64,000 nucleotides of DNA from Paludisphaera borealis (GTDB lineage: Bacteria > Planctomycetota > Planctomycetia > Isosphaerales > Isosphaeraceae). A program made the translations under genes and the position numbers. Shown here piece by piece: positions 43,365-52,464 of the stretch (position 1 is its first letter; each line of letters starts with the position of its first letter). The stretch covers positions 2,356,001-2,420,000 of the forward strand of contig NZ_CP019082.1 of assembly GCF_001956985.1 (NCBI RefSeq). The letters are read 5' to 3'. The notes under the pieces were generated by a model. It had not been told where the DNA came from. It was given only the letters and a program-made list of their open reading frames with translations, and ran no database searches.

Positions 43365-44513
43365 TCATCCCAGGGCGCAGGCGATCCGGTAATACGCCTC
43401 GGCCGCCTGATGGACCTGGTCCAGTTCGACCCACTCGTCGCGGGTGTGGGCTTGGGCGATGTCGCCGGGTCCGAAAACGACGCCGGGAATGCCGGCCGCG
43501 CCCAGTGGGCCGGCGTCGGTGCCGAAGGGGACGCCGATCAGCTCCGGCGCCCGTCCGGTCGCACCCTGCACGGCCTCGGAGAGCGGTCCCACCCAATCGC
43601 CGAGCTGGGTGTCGAGCGCGGGCATGCGGACCCACGGAGGATCGAACTCCACGCCGTCCAGGTTTCCCAGCCGACCGACGAGGAACTTCCGAACCTGTTC
43701 GATGCAGCCGGAAGGGGTCTCGCCGGGGATCATCCGACGGTCGATCTCGATCGTGCAGGCGTCGGGGACGATGTTGACGCTCAGCCCCCCCTCGATCCGG
43801 CCGACCGAGAGGCTGGGAGGCCCGAGGATCGGGTGCGGCGGCGTCCGGCTCAGATCGCGGGCGAGGTCGGCGAGGGCCGCGACGACGTGCGCCATGCGAT
43901 AGATCGCGTTCACTCCGCGATCCGGAGTCGAGCTGTGGCAGGCCACGCCGCGGGCGCGGATCTTCCAGCGGGTCGCCCCCTTGTGGCAGTGGACGACGTT
44001 GAGCTGGGTGGGCTCGGCGACGACCGCCAGGTCGATTCCCGACTGGGTTTCCGCCAGCTTCGACGACCCCAGGTGGGTGAACTCCTCGTCGACCGTGCAC
44101 GCCAGGACGACCGACGCCGAACCTTGGGGCCGCTCGCGGCAGAGCCGTTCGAAGGCCAGAAGCATGGCGGCCATGCTCGCCTTCACGTCGCAGGCTCCCC
44201 GGCCGTAGAGCTTTCCGACCTCGACCCGGGGCTCGAACGGAGGGATCGTCATTCCGTCGGTCGGCACCGTGTCTTGATGAACGTCGAACAGCACGGTCCG
44301 CCGCGCGTCGGGCGCATCGTACCGAGCCAGCAGGTTGTCGCGGCCCGGCGCGACCGGCTGTCTCTGGACGTGAAGCCCCCGGTCGCGGAACCACGATTCG
44401 AGGTAAGCGCTGAGCCGGGTTTCGAGCAGTTCGGGCCCGCTCAGCGCGCGTCCCATCGGGTTGACGCTCGGGATGGAGACGAGTTCGGACAGGAGACGAG
44501 TCAGCTCATCCAC
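43365..44513 (-). CDS. M20-family deacylase (ArgE/DapE type)
   Basis: A 382-residue metallo-deacylase similar to acetylornithine deacetylase and succinyl-diaminopimelate desuccinylase. The di-zinc site is complete: FDVHQDTVP (His and Asp), GRGACDVKASMAAML, VDEEFTHLGS with the catalytic Glu pair, AEPT, and the C-terminal His in DIAQAHTRDEWV. The dimerisation domain lies at about 180-290. The exact substrate (N-acetylornithine, succinyl-DAP or another N-acyl amino acid) cannot be set from sequence alone. It lies 101 bp after the EF-P gene on the same strand. Confidence 0.9.
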   Translation of the reverse strand: MDELTRLLSELVSIPSVNPMGRALSGPELLETRLSAYLESWFRDRGLHVQRQPVAPGRDNLLARYDAPDARRTVLFDVHQDTVPTDGMTIPPFEPRVEVGKLYGRGACDVKASMAAMLLAFERLCRERPQGSASVVLACTVDEEFTHLGSSKLAETQSGIDLAVVAEPTQLNVVHCHKGATRWKIRARGVACHSSTPDRGVNAIYRMAHVVAALADLARDLSRTPPHPILGPPSLSVGRIEGGLSVNIVPDACTIEIDRRMIPGETPSGCIEQVRKFLVGRLGNLDGVEFDPPWVRMPALDTQLGDWVGPLSEAVQGATGRAPELIGVPFGTDAGPLGAAGIPGVVFGPGDIAQAHTRDEWVELDQVHQAAEAYYRIACALG

Positions 44514-44614
44514 GTGCCGCGCCCTTTCAACTCAACGCAACTCAACCACATCGGGAAAACGAGAGCCGCCTCGGCGTCGAGGCCCCATGAGCCGGCGACG
44601 CCGCGACGCGGACG

Positions 44615-45178
44615 TTACTTCACGCGCTCGATGTACTCGCTGGTGCGGGTGTCGATGCGAATCCGCTCGCCGGGCTTGATGAACGGCGGCACCTGAACCT
44701 TCAGGCCCGTCTCCATCGTCGCTTCCTTGTACTGGTTGGTGGCCGTCGCTCCGGCGAGGGCCGGCGGAGTGTCGGACACGGTCAGGTCGACCGAGTCGGG
44801 GATCTCGATCGAGACCGGCTTGTCGTTGATGTACTTGACCAGCACCCTACTGTTGGGCAGCAGGTACTGCATCGACGTCCCGATGATTTCGGGGGAGAAA
44901 TGGAGCTGGTCGTAGGTCTCGGTGTCCATGAACACATGCTCGTCGCCGGCCGAGTACAGGTATTCGTATTCCTTGGTCTCGACGTACGGGACTTCGATCT
45001 GGTCGACCGACCGCAGGCGCTTGTCGATCAGCGATCCGGAGTTCATGTTGCGAAGCTTGGTCTGCACCATCGCTCGCAGGTTGCCAGGCGTGTGGTGGGC
45101 GAAATCGACGACGACATAGTTCACGCCTTCCATCGTGATCACCATGCCACGGCGGACGTCGGTTGCTTTGATCATCAT
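44615..45178 (-). CDS. efp: Elongation factor P with Asn at the modification site
   Basis: EF-P relieves ribosome stalling at polyproline stretches. The protein (about 187 residues) has the three beta domains: KATDVRRGMVITMEGVNYVVVDF at the start, the domain 2 block SLIDKRLRSVDQIEVPYVE and the C-terminal EIPDSVDLTVSDTPPAL and FIKPGERIRIDTRTSEYIERVK. At the tip of domain I the loop reads TPGNL where E. coli has PGK; the residue equivalent to Lys34 is Asn (codon 45080-45082). Thus neither lysylation (EpmA) nor rhamnosylation (Arg32) is possible. Start is one of two adjacent ATGs (45178 or 45175). Confidence 0.95.
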   Translation of the reverse strand: MMIKATDVRRGMVITMEGVNYVVVDFAHHTPGNLRAMVQTKLRNMNSGSLIDKRLRSVDQIEVPYVETKEYEYLYSAGDEHVFMDTETYDQLHFSPEIIGTSMQYLLPNSRVLVKYINDKPVSIEIPDSVDLTVSDTPPALAGATATNQYKEATMETGLKVQVPPFIKPGERIRIDTRTSEYIERVK

Positions 45179-45268
45179 GGCTGTTTGCGTCTCTCTGTAC
45201 GTCATCCGGAAGTCGTCGGCGAATCCATGCAACCGAGACCGTCCAGCGCTTGGCGAAAAACCGAACCC

Positions 45269-45284
45269 GCGTGTTCTGACACGC
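45269..45284. promoter_or_regulatory. Palindrome in the efp / MFS divergent intergenic region
   Basis: GCGTGT-TCTG-ACACGC, perfect 6-bp arms. It may be an operator shared by the divergent genes or a small hairpin in the efp leader. Confidence 0.3.
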
Positions 45285-45474
45285 AGCCCAAATTTACTGG
45301 TCTCACGCCGTTTTGCCTAGCCCGCGTTCCACTTCCGTCGGCGATCCGACCACCCCGCCCCGCCGCGGGCCGATCGCATCTGACCTCGCCGCGAGGCTTC
45401 CCACCAGGCTCGTCGACCTTGTCCGAGAACCGCGATACTCGAAGAGTCCGAATTCCCACGTACCGAGGCTTTTG

Positions 45475-46779
45475 GTGACCGAAGCAAGCCAGGCCCACGA
45501 CGGATCGGCCCTCGACCCCGAGCCTCCGCCCGCCCGACACGACCCTTATCAGGTGCTCCGCGACGGCAATTTCGCGCGGTTCCTCACCGCCGCGCTGCTG
45601 CTCCGGATCGGCGCCCAGATGCAGTCTATCGCGGTCGGCTGGGAAATCTACGAGCGGACGCGGTCGGCCCTGGCCCTCGGCATGGTCGGTCTGGCTCAGG
45701 TGACGCCGATCCTGCTTCTGGCGATCCCCTCGGGTCATCTCTCCGACCGTCACGACCGCAAGATGTTGTTCGTCGCCTCGAACGTCTTGATGCTCATCGC
45801 GGCGGTCGGCCTCGCGGTCGTTTCGGCGTACGAGGCGCCCGTCGATTGGATCTACGTCTTCCTGATGATCACGGGGATCGGCCAGGCGCTCAACCGTCCC
45901 ATGCAGTGGGCGATCCAGCCGATGCTCGTGCCCCGCGAACTGCTGCTCTCGGCCATCACCTGGAGTTCGAGCGTCGGCCAGATCGCCTCGGTGGGAGGTC
46001 CGGCGCTTGGCGGGTTCGTCATCGCCGCGACCGCGAAGGCGACCGCGTGCTACAGCCTCAACGCGGTGTTCCTGGTCTTCGCCGTCGCGCTCAACGCGTC
46101 GCTGAGGATTCGCCCCACGGTCCGCGACGCCAGCCCGGTCACGCTCCAGACGCTGCTCGCGGGGCTCCGGTTCGTCCTCAAGACCGACCTGCTGCTGGCG
46201 ACGATGACGCTCGACATGGTGGCCGTCCTCCTGGGAGGCGCGACCGCGCTCTTGCCGATTTACGCCCGCGACATCCTCAAGGTCGGGCCCGAGGGCCTGG
46301 GATGGCTCCGCGCCGCCCCTTCGGTCGGCTCGTTCGCGACCGCCCTGGCGCTTGCGCATCGCAAGCCGATCCAGCGCGCCGGTCCGGTCATCTTGTGGTC
46401 GGTCGCGGGCTTCGGCGTCGCCACGATCGTCTTCGGCCTCTCCAGAAACTTCCACGTCTCGTTGGCGGCGCTCGTGTTCTTGGGCGCCTGCGACAACGTC
46501 AGCGTCGTCGTCCGCCAGACGCTCTCCCAGATGCTCTCGCCCGACGACATGCGCGGCCGCGTCTCGGCGATCAACACGATCTTCGTCTCATCGTCGAACG
46601 AACTCGGCGAATTCGAATCAGGCGTCGTCGCGCGGCTCGTCGGCACGGTGGGCGCGGTCGTCCTCGGCGGGGTCGGAACGCTCGTCACCGTCGTCGGCAT
46701 CGCCTTGATCTGGCCCAATTTACGCAAACTCGGCTCACTCCAGGACGTCGCACCCGCGAACCCCGAATCAACCGCTTGA
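45475..46779 (+). CDS. MFS transporter, EntS-like exporter group
   Basis: A 434-residue major facilitator with about 12 membrane helices. The cytoplasmic loop motif GHLSDRHDRKMLF between helices 2 and 3 is the MFS signature, and a related pattern follows in the second half. The family is closest to the enterobactin-exporter/multidrug type (MFS_3). The start at GTG 45475 is favoured by GAGG 8 bases upstream; the frame is open from 45313 but that part is Arg/Pro-rich. A TetR regulator follows 61 bp later on the same strand and may control it, but the regulator's own neighbours downstream are an RND pump. Confidence 0.9.
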   Translation: MTEASQAHDGSALDPEPPPARHDPYQVLRDGNFARFLTAALLLRIGAQMQSIAVGWEIYERTRSALALGMVGLAQVTPILLLAIPSGHLSDRHDRKMLFVASNVLMLIAAVGLAVVSAYEAPVDWIYVFLMITGIGQALNRPMQWAIQPMLVPRELLLSAITWSSSVGQIASVGGPALGGFVIAATAKATACYSLNAVFLVFAVALNASLRIRPTVRDASPVTLQTLLAGLRFVLKTDLLLATMTLDMVAVLLGGATALLPIYARDILKVGPEGLGWLRAAPSVGSFATALALAHRKPIQRAGPVILWSVAGFGVATIVFGLSRNFHVSLAALVFLGACDNVSVVVRQTLSQMLSPDDMRGRVSAINTIFVSSSNELGEFESGVVARLVGTVGAVVLGGVGTLVTVVGIALIWPNLRKLGSLQDVAPANPESTA

Positions 46780-46804
46780 CCCACTCGAATACGAATTCGA
46801 CGAC

Positions 46805-46833
46805 TTGACGAATTTTGACGATCCGTCAATAAT
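46805..46833 (+). promoter_or_regulatory. Promoter with embedded operator of the TetR gene
   Basis: TTGACG (46805-46810), 17 bases, AATAAT (46828-46833). The spacer holds the perfect palindrome TTGACG-ATC-CGTCAA at 46815-46829, and the -35 box is a third copy of the same half-site. The expected transcription start (46840-46841) falls on the ATG, so the mRNA would be leaderless and a TetR dimer bound to the palindrome would block its own promoter. Confidence 0.65.
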
Positions 46834-46840
46834 CCCCTCC

Positions 46841-47575
46841 ATGGGCACTTTGACGAGAAAACAGCGGGAGATCCAGCAGCGCGAGTCGCTATTGCTCGAC
46901 GTGGCCCGGACGATGCTCATGGAGCAAGGGTTCGCGGGTTTGAGCATGGACCGGCTGGCGGAGGCGACCGAGTATTCCAAGGGGACGATCTACCAGCATT
47001 TCTCGACCAAGGAGGACCTGGTCGCGGCCCTGGCGATTCAGAGCCTGACGTATCGGTCCGATTTGTTCGACCGGGCGAGCGAGTATCCGGGGCGGCCTCG
47101 CGAGCGGATGTTCGCGATCGGGGTGGCCGACGAGTTGTTCGCCCGGCTGCATCCCCAGTATTACAAAGCCGAGATGGTGATCCGGATGGCCGCCTTGCAG
47201 ACTCGCGCCGACGCCGAGCGGTGCAAGCATCTCTGCGGCCAGGACCAGACCTGCATGAACCGAGTTCGCGACATCGTCGCTTCCGCGGTCGCCGCGGGAG
47301 ACCTCGCGCTCGAGCGTCCTCGGACAGCGGAACAGGTCTCCTTCGCCGTGTACTCGATCGCCCTTGGCACGCACCTCGGCATGCACAATTACGGGTCCAT
47401 GTTCGACGCGGCCGAACTCGGCCCTCCCGAAAGCCTAGCCCGTGACGGCGTCCAGATCTTGCTCGACGGCTTCGGATGGCGACCGCTCACCACCGAGTGG
47501 GACTACTGCAAGACCTACCACAGGCTGATCAAAGACGTCTTCGCCGACGAGTATCGGCGTCTCGAAACCCTCTGA
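46841..47575 (+). CDS. TetR/AcrR-family transcriptional regulator
   Basis: A 244-residue repressor. The helix-turn-helix domain is at about residues 15-60 (FAGLSMDRLAEATEYSKGTIYQHFSTKEDL). The ligand-binding domain has three Cys in a short stretch (CKHLCGQDQTC, a Cx3Cx5C pattern), which could sense redox state or bind a metal. Start is ATG 46841, as no ribosome site exists for it and the promoter predicts a leaderless transcript; the frame is open upstream to 46805 only within the promoter. It lies 104 bp before a membrane-fusion/RND pair, the usual target of such regulators. Confidence 0.92.
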   Translation: MGTLTRKQREIQQRESLLLDVARTMLMEQGFAGLSMDRLAEATEYSKGTIYQHFSTKEDLVAALAIQSLTYRSDLFDRASEYPGRPRERMFAIGVADELFARLHPQYYKAEMVIRMAALQTRADAERCKHLCGQDQTCMNRVRDIVASAVAAGDLALERPRTAEQVSFAVYSIALGTHLGMHNYGSMFDAAELGPPESLARDGVQILLDGFGWRPLTTEWDYCKTYHRLIKDVFADEYRRLETL

Positions 47576-47679
47576 ACCCGCGCGGCCCCTGGGCTGTCGT
47601 CTTGGTGGGATTTCGCGAACAGGACCGAATCGCCCTTCCATTCCCCGACCGGAGAACGCCCTTGAGGGGTCTCGACAAC

Positions 47680-49161
47680 ATGCGAACGTATTTCGGGTTG
47701 AGCACGATGAACGGGCGGTTCGCGGCGGGTCTCGTCGCCGTCTTGGCTGGGGCCTCCTTCTCGGGATGCCAGAAGCCCCCCGCGCCGGCGGCGCCTCCTC
47801 CTCCACGGGTCGGCGTCGTCGATTCGAGGAAGATGGACGTGCCGGTCCTGGCGACGCCGAACGGCACGACGCGGGCGGCCGAGGTCGTCACCTTGCGGGC
47901 CCGGGTCCGTGGATTTCTCACGGAGCGTCATTTCGAGGAAGGCGCGACCGTCAAGAAGGGCCAGCTCCTGCTCGTGATCGAGGAGGAGCCGTACAAGATC
48001 GCCCTGGACTCGGCCCGCGCGAAGCAGGAGGAGTCGGAGGCCGCCGTCCGCAAGGCCGAGCAGTCGAAGGCGCGCGAGGTGGCCGCGTCGAAGGTCGCGC
48101 TCGACATGGCGCAGCTCAACCTCAAGCAGATCGAGGAGCAGCGGAGCCGGAAGTTGCTGGCCCGCAACGCCGGGTCGCAGGAGGAGCTTGACCGGGCCGA
48201 GGCCGACCGCAAGCAGTTCGAGGCCCAGGTCCAGGCGGACCGCGCCAACCACGACCAGGCGGTGGCCGACTACGACGTCGCCATCCTCGCGGCGAAAGCC
48301 CAACTCCAGGCGGCCAAGGCCGGGGTCCGCGACGCCGAGCTGAACCTCGGCTACTGCCGGATGACCTCACCGATCGACGGCCGCATCGGCGAGGCGCGGG
48401 TCAAGGTCGGCAACCTCGTCGGCCCGGGACAGGAAGGGGGAAGCTACACCGAGTTGGGCACCATCCAGCAGCTCGACCCGATCACCGTCGACATCCAGGT
48501 CAGCTCTCGCTATCTCGACAAGGCGTCGCGGCTCGTCCAGCAGGGCCTTCCGGCCAAGCTGACGCGTCCCGGCGTCGAGGGCGAGGAAGTCCACCCCTAC
48601 ATCGGCGAGTGCTACTTCATCGACAACTACATCGACGAGACCACCTCCACGTTCCTCTCGAAAGCCCGGATTCCCAATCCGCACGGGACGCTGCTGCCCG
48701 GCGAGTACGTCAAGCTCGAGATGAAAGTCGACGATCTCAAGGACGCGATCGTCGTCCCGGCCTCGGCAGTGATGGAGACCGAGGCCGGCCCGGTCGTCTA
48801 CATCGTCGACAAGGACGGCAAGGTCGCGGTCCAGCGGGTCGAGGCCGGGCTGACGATGTACCAGGGGCTGCGGGTCCTGACCAAGGGGCTCGACGCGGGG
48901 GTGCCCGTGATCGTCGAGGGACTTCAGATGATCCGCCCGGGCATGCCCGTCAAGGCCGAGCCCGCGGTTCTCGCGCGGCCCGTTGAAAAAGAGGCGGTCG
49001 CCATCCTCGGCGACGAGAAGCCGATCGTCGGGGCCGCGACGGACGAGGCCTCCAAGGAAGTCGCGCCCAAGCGTCACGAGCCCTCGTCGGAGCCCGCGCC
49101 AGGCTGGCCGCGATCCACCGCGAAAAAGCCCGCCGAGGGCGCCGAGAGCCAACCCAAGTAA
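47680..49161 (+). CDS. RND-type periplasmic membrane-fusion lipoprotein
   Basis: A 493-residue HlyD/AcrA-family adaptor that bridges the pump with the outer membrane. A lipobox-like AGASFSGC follows the signal segment, so it is a lipoprotein. Next come a Pro linker, the lipoyl half (VVTLRARVRGFLTERHFEEG), a long coiled-coil hairpin (about 115-200), the second lipoyl half (LGYCRMTSPIDGRIGEARV) and the beta-barrel region. The C-terminus is extended and rich in Ala/Glu/Lys/Pro. ATG 47680 is used; TTG 47662 with GGAG upstream is an alternative. The RND pump gene follows 58 bp downstream. Confidence 0.93.
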   Translation: MRTYFGLSTMNGRFAAGLVAVLAGASFSGCQKPPAPAAPPPPRVGVVDSRKMDVPVLATPNGTTRAAEVVTLRARVRGFLTERHFEEGATVKKGQLLLVIEEEPYKIALDSARAKQEESEAAVRKAEQSKAREVAASKVALDMAQLNLKQIEEQRSRKLLARNAGSQEELDRAEADRKQFEAQVQADRANHDQAVADYDVAILAAKAQLQAAKAGVRDAELNLGYCRMTSPIDGRIGEARVKVGNLVGPGQEGGSYTELGTIQQLDPITVDIQVSSRYLDKASRLVQQGLPAKLTRPGVEGEEVHPYIGECYFIDNYIDETTSTFLSKARIPNPHGTLLPGEYVKLEMKVDDLKDAIVVPASAVMETEAGPVVYIVDKDGKVAVQRVEAGLTMYQGLRVLTKGLDAGVPVIVEGLQMIRPGMPVKAEPAVLARPVEKEAVAILGDEKPIVGAATDEASKEVAPKRHEPSSEPAPGWPRSTAKKPAEGAESQPK

Positions 49162-49219
49162 GCGACCGCCGCATTCTTCGTCCTGGGTCCGAACCCAACC
49201 GAGAGAGTCTCCATCCACC

Positions 49220-52200
49220 ATGGTCAATTTCTTCATCAGCCGGCCGATCTTCGCCACCGTGCTGGCCCTACTGATGGTGATCATCGGCGGCATCTGCGCG
49301 TTCCTGCTGCCGATCGCCCAGTACCCGCCGATCGTGCCGCCTCAGGTGCAGGTCACCACGACCTATACCGGGGCCGACGCGCTCAGCGTCGCCCGCACGG
49401 TCACCACGCCGATCGAGCAGCAAATCAACGGCACCAAGGGGCTGATCTATTTCAGCTCCGACAGCACGAGCAACGGCGTCTCGAACATCGTGGCGACGTT
49501 CGACGTCGGCTACAACCAGGACATGGCGGCCGTCGACATCCAGAACAAGGTCCAGACGGCCCAGCCCCAGCTTCCTCCCGAAGTGAAGCAGTACGGCGTG
49601 ACGATCAAGAAGACGTCGACCGACATGGTCTGCGTCGTCAACCTGATCTCGCCCGACGGCCGTTACGACGCGAATTTCCTCGACAACTACGGCCAGATCT
49701 ACGTCTGCGACGTGCTCAAGCGCATCCCCGGCGTCAGCGACGTCATGACGTTCGGCCGCAAGTACGCGATGCGGATCTGGATCGACCCCGACCGCCTCGC
49801 CAACATGCGGATCGGCCCCTCGGAAATCATCATGGCGGTCCAGCAGGAGAACCTCCAGGCCGCCGCCGGCAAGATCGGCGGCCAGCCGGTCCCCACCGGC
49901 CAGGTCTTCGAGTTCCCGATCACCGTCAAGGGGCGGCTCTCCAAGGCCGCCGAGTTCGAGGAGATCATCGTCCGCCGCAACGACGACGGTTCGATCGTCC
50001 GCCTCAAGGACGTCGCCCGGGTCGAGCTGTCGTCAGAGAACTACGAGACCTCGGGCTACCTCGACGGCAAGCCCGCCGGCGCCATGCCGGTCTTCCAGTA
50101 CGCCGACGCCAACGCCCTGAACATCGTCGAGCAGGTCCGCCACGAGATGGAGCGGCTCAAGGGGACGTTCCCCGAGGGCCTCGATTTCGCGATGGCCTAC
50201 GACACGACCAAGTTCGTCGAAGAGAACATCGAGGAAGTCGAGCACACGCTGCTCGAAGCCTTCGGCCTGGTCATGATCGTCGTCTTCGTCTTCCTTCAGG
50301 GCTTCCGCGCCACGATCATCCCGATGCTGTCGATCCCGGTGTCGTTGATCGCCACGTTCGCGGCGATGGCGGCCTTCGGGTTCTCGATCAATTCGCTGAC
50401 GCTCTGCGGCCTGGTGCTGGCCATCGGGCTGGTCGTCGACGACGCGATCATCGTCGTCGAGAACGTCGAGAAGTTCCTCCACCGCGGCTACCCGCCGCTC
50501 CAGGCCACGCGGGCCGCCATGGCCGAGATCACCACGCCGATCGTCACGATCACGCTGGTGCTGGCCGCGGTGTTCGTTCCGGTCGCCTTCATGCCCGGCA
50601 TGACCGGCAAACTGTACAACCAGTTCGCCATGACGATCGTCTTCTCGTTCGTCTTCTCGGCCATCAACTCGCTGACCCTCAGCCCTGCCATGGCGCGGCT
50701 GTTCCTCAGGGAAAAACAGGGCGAGACCAAATTCTTCCTCTTCCGTTGGTTCAACGCCGTTCTGAGCTGGATCGAGAACTCGTACGACTCGGTCCTAGAA
50801 TTCACCGCGCACCACTGGTGGACCATCGTCGTCCCCTCGGTCCTCTTGCTGGCCCTCACGAGCTGGATGCTGGTCGTGCGGCCCAAGGCGTTCATCCCCA
50901 CCGAAGACCAGGGCTACCTGATCGTCGTCGTCCAGACGCCGGACGGAACGAGCCGCGAGGTCACCTCGAAGGTCGTCAAGCGGGTCGAGGCGATCGCCAC
51001 GGAACTCGAAGGCGTTCAGCACGTCGTGACCCTCGACGGCATGAACGTCATGAACTCGACCAATCAGAGCAACGCCGGCGTCGTCTTCATGCCGCTCAAG
51101 CCGTGGTCCGAGCGCACCAAGCCGGAGCTTCGTGCCGGAGCCCTGGCCGGCAAGCTCCAGGGCATGCTTTTCGGTTCGATCCACGACGCCCTGGCCCTGG
51201 TGATGCAGCCCCCGCCGATTCGCGGCCTGAGTCAGACCGGCGGCCATGAAATGGTCATCGAGGACCGCGCGGCGAAGGGGCCTGAAGCCCTTCAGTTGGT
51301 CGTCGACCGGTTCCAGGATGAGGCTCGCAAGCGCCCCGAGCTGGCGGGCATCTTCACGACCTACTCGGCGCGCGTCCCCCAACTGCGGTTCGAGCTCGAC
51401 CGCACCAAGGCGCGACGGCTCGACGTTCCGGTCTCCGACGTCTTCGCCGCGCTCCAGGTCAATCTCGGCGCCTTCTACATCAACGACTTCGACCTCTACG
51501 GCAAGGTCTGGAAGGTGATGATGCAGGCCGAGGGAGCGGTCCGGACCAAGGCCAGCGACATCGAAAACCTCTACGTCCTCAACCGCCAGGGCGAGCGCGT
51601 GCCGTTCAGCAGCCTGGGCGAGGTCCATTACGCGCTGGGACCAATCGACGTCCCCCACTACAACCTCTACGCCTCGGCCAAGATCAACGGCGGCCCCGCG
51701 CCGGGCTTCAGCTCGGGGCAGGCGCTCCTGGTCATGCAGGAGGTGGCCGACAAGGTCTTGCCCGAGGGATTCGGCTACGAGTGGACCGGCACCACGCTTC
51801 AGGAACAGAAGACCGGCAATCAGGCGATGTTCATCTTCGCCCTGTCGATCGTCTGCGTTTTCTTGTTCATGGCCGCGCTCTACGAGAGCTGGATCCGGCC
51901 GATGGTCATCATCCTGACCGTCCCGCTGGCCATGTTCGGCGCGATCGTCGGCCTCTGGATCTACGACATGCCGCTCGACGTCTACGGTCAGATCGGCCTC
52001 GTTATGCTGATCGGCCTTGAGACCAAGAACGCGATCCTCCTCGTCGAGTTCGCCGTCGAGCAGCGAGCCAAGCACGGCAAGAGCATCATCGAGGCCGCCA
52101 AGATCTCGTCGCGCGAGCGGCTCCGGCCGATCTTGATGACTTCGTTCGCCTTCGTCATGGGCGTGCTGCCAATGGCCCGAGCCACCGGCGCGGGCGCCTA

Positions 52201-52453
52201 CAGCCGCAACTCGCTGGGCATCGTCATCGCCTTCGGCATCGCCGTCAGCACGGTGCTCGGCCGGTTCGTGATTCCGATCTACTACGTCCTCGGCGAACGC
52301 ATCGGCGACTACCTCGCCGAGCTTCGCGGCGTCGAGCGCGAGCCCGACGCGTCGTCCCAAGACGGCGACGAAGACGTCGACGACGAACTCGATCCCTCGC
52401 CCAACGGCCAACCGGGCCACCGCACGAACTTCCCATCGCCCGAGGTGATCTGA
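49220..52453 (+). CDS. RND multidrug efflux permease (AcrB/HAE1 type)
   Basis: A 1077-residue inner-membrane proton-driven pump. N-terminal helix SRPIFATVLALLMVIIGG, porter domain, and the proton relay in AIGLVVDDAIIVVENV with the two adjacent Asp residues are typical of the HAE1 group. The second half repeats the arrangement (QIGLVMLIGLETKNAILLV). The length is that of AcrB with a short acidic C-terminal tail. An outer-membrane channel (TolC-like) gene is absent from the locus, so an unlinked one must serve. The frame is open to 48983, overlapping the adaptor gene, but the natural start is ATG 49220. Confidence 0.95.
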   Translation: MVNFFISRPIFATVLALLMVIIGGICAFLLPIAQYPPIVPPQVQVTTTYTGADALSVARTVTTPIEQQINGTKGLIYFSSDSTSNGVSNIVATFDVGYNQDMAAVDIQNKVQTAQPQLPPEVKQYGVTIKKTSTDMVCVVNLISPDGRYDANFLDNYGQIYVCDVLKRIPGVSDVMTFGRKYAMRIWIDPDRLANMRIGPSEIIMAVQQENLQAAAGKIGGQPVPTGQVFEFPITVKGRLSKAAEFEEIIVRRNDDGSIVRLKDVARVELSSENYETSGYLDGKPAGAMPVFQYADANALNIVEQVRHEMERLKGTFPEGLDFAMAYDTTKFVEENIEEVEHTLLEAFGLVMIVVFVFLQGFRATIIPMLSIPVSLIATFAAMAAFGFSINSLTLCGLVLAIGLVVDDAIIVVENVEKFLHRGYPPLQATRAAMAEITTPIVTITLVLAAVFVPVAFMPGMTGKLYNQFAMTIVFSFVFSAINSLTLSPAMARLFLREKQGETKFFLFRWFNAVLSWIENSYDSVLEFTAHHWWTIVVPSVLLLALTSWMLVVRPKAFIPTEDQGYLIVVVQTPDGTSREVTSKVVKRVEAIATELEGVQHVVTLDGMNVMNSTNQSNAGVVFMPLKPWSERTKPELRAGALAGKLQGMLFGSIHDALALVMQPPPIRGLSQTGGHEMVIEDRAAKGPEALQLVVDRFQDEARKRPELAGIFTTYSARVPQLRFELDRTKARRLDVPVSDVFAALQVNLGAFYINDFDLYGKVWKVMMQAEGAVRTKASDIENLYVLNRQGERVPFSSLGEVHYALGPIDVPHYNLYASAKINGGPAPGFSSGQALLVMQEVADKVLPEGFGYEWTGTTLQEQKTGNQAMFIFALSIVCVFLFMAALYESWIRPMVIILTVPLAMFGAIVGLWIYDMPLDVYGQIGLVMLIGLETKNAILLVEFAVEQRAKHGKSIIEAAKISSRERLRPILMTSFAFVMGVLPMARATGAGAYSRNSLGIVIAFGIAVSTVLGRFVIPIYYVLGERIGDYLAELRGVEREPDASSQDGDEDVDDELDPSPNGQPGHRTNFPSPEVI

Positions 52454-52464
52454 TTGCGAGCGGG

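Noticed and set aside
50795-52420. 541-codon open frame on the minus strand
   Set aside because: Antisense to the RND permease, with Asp/Val/Arg-rich shadow composition.
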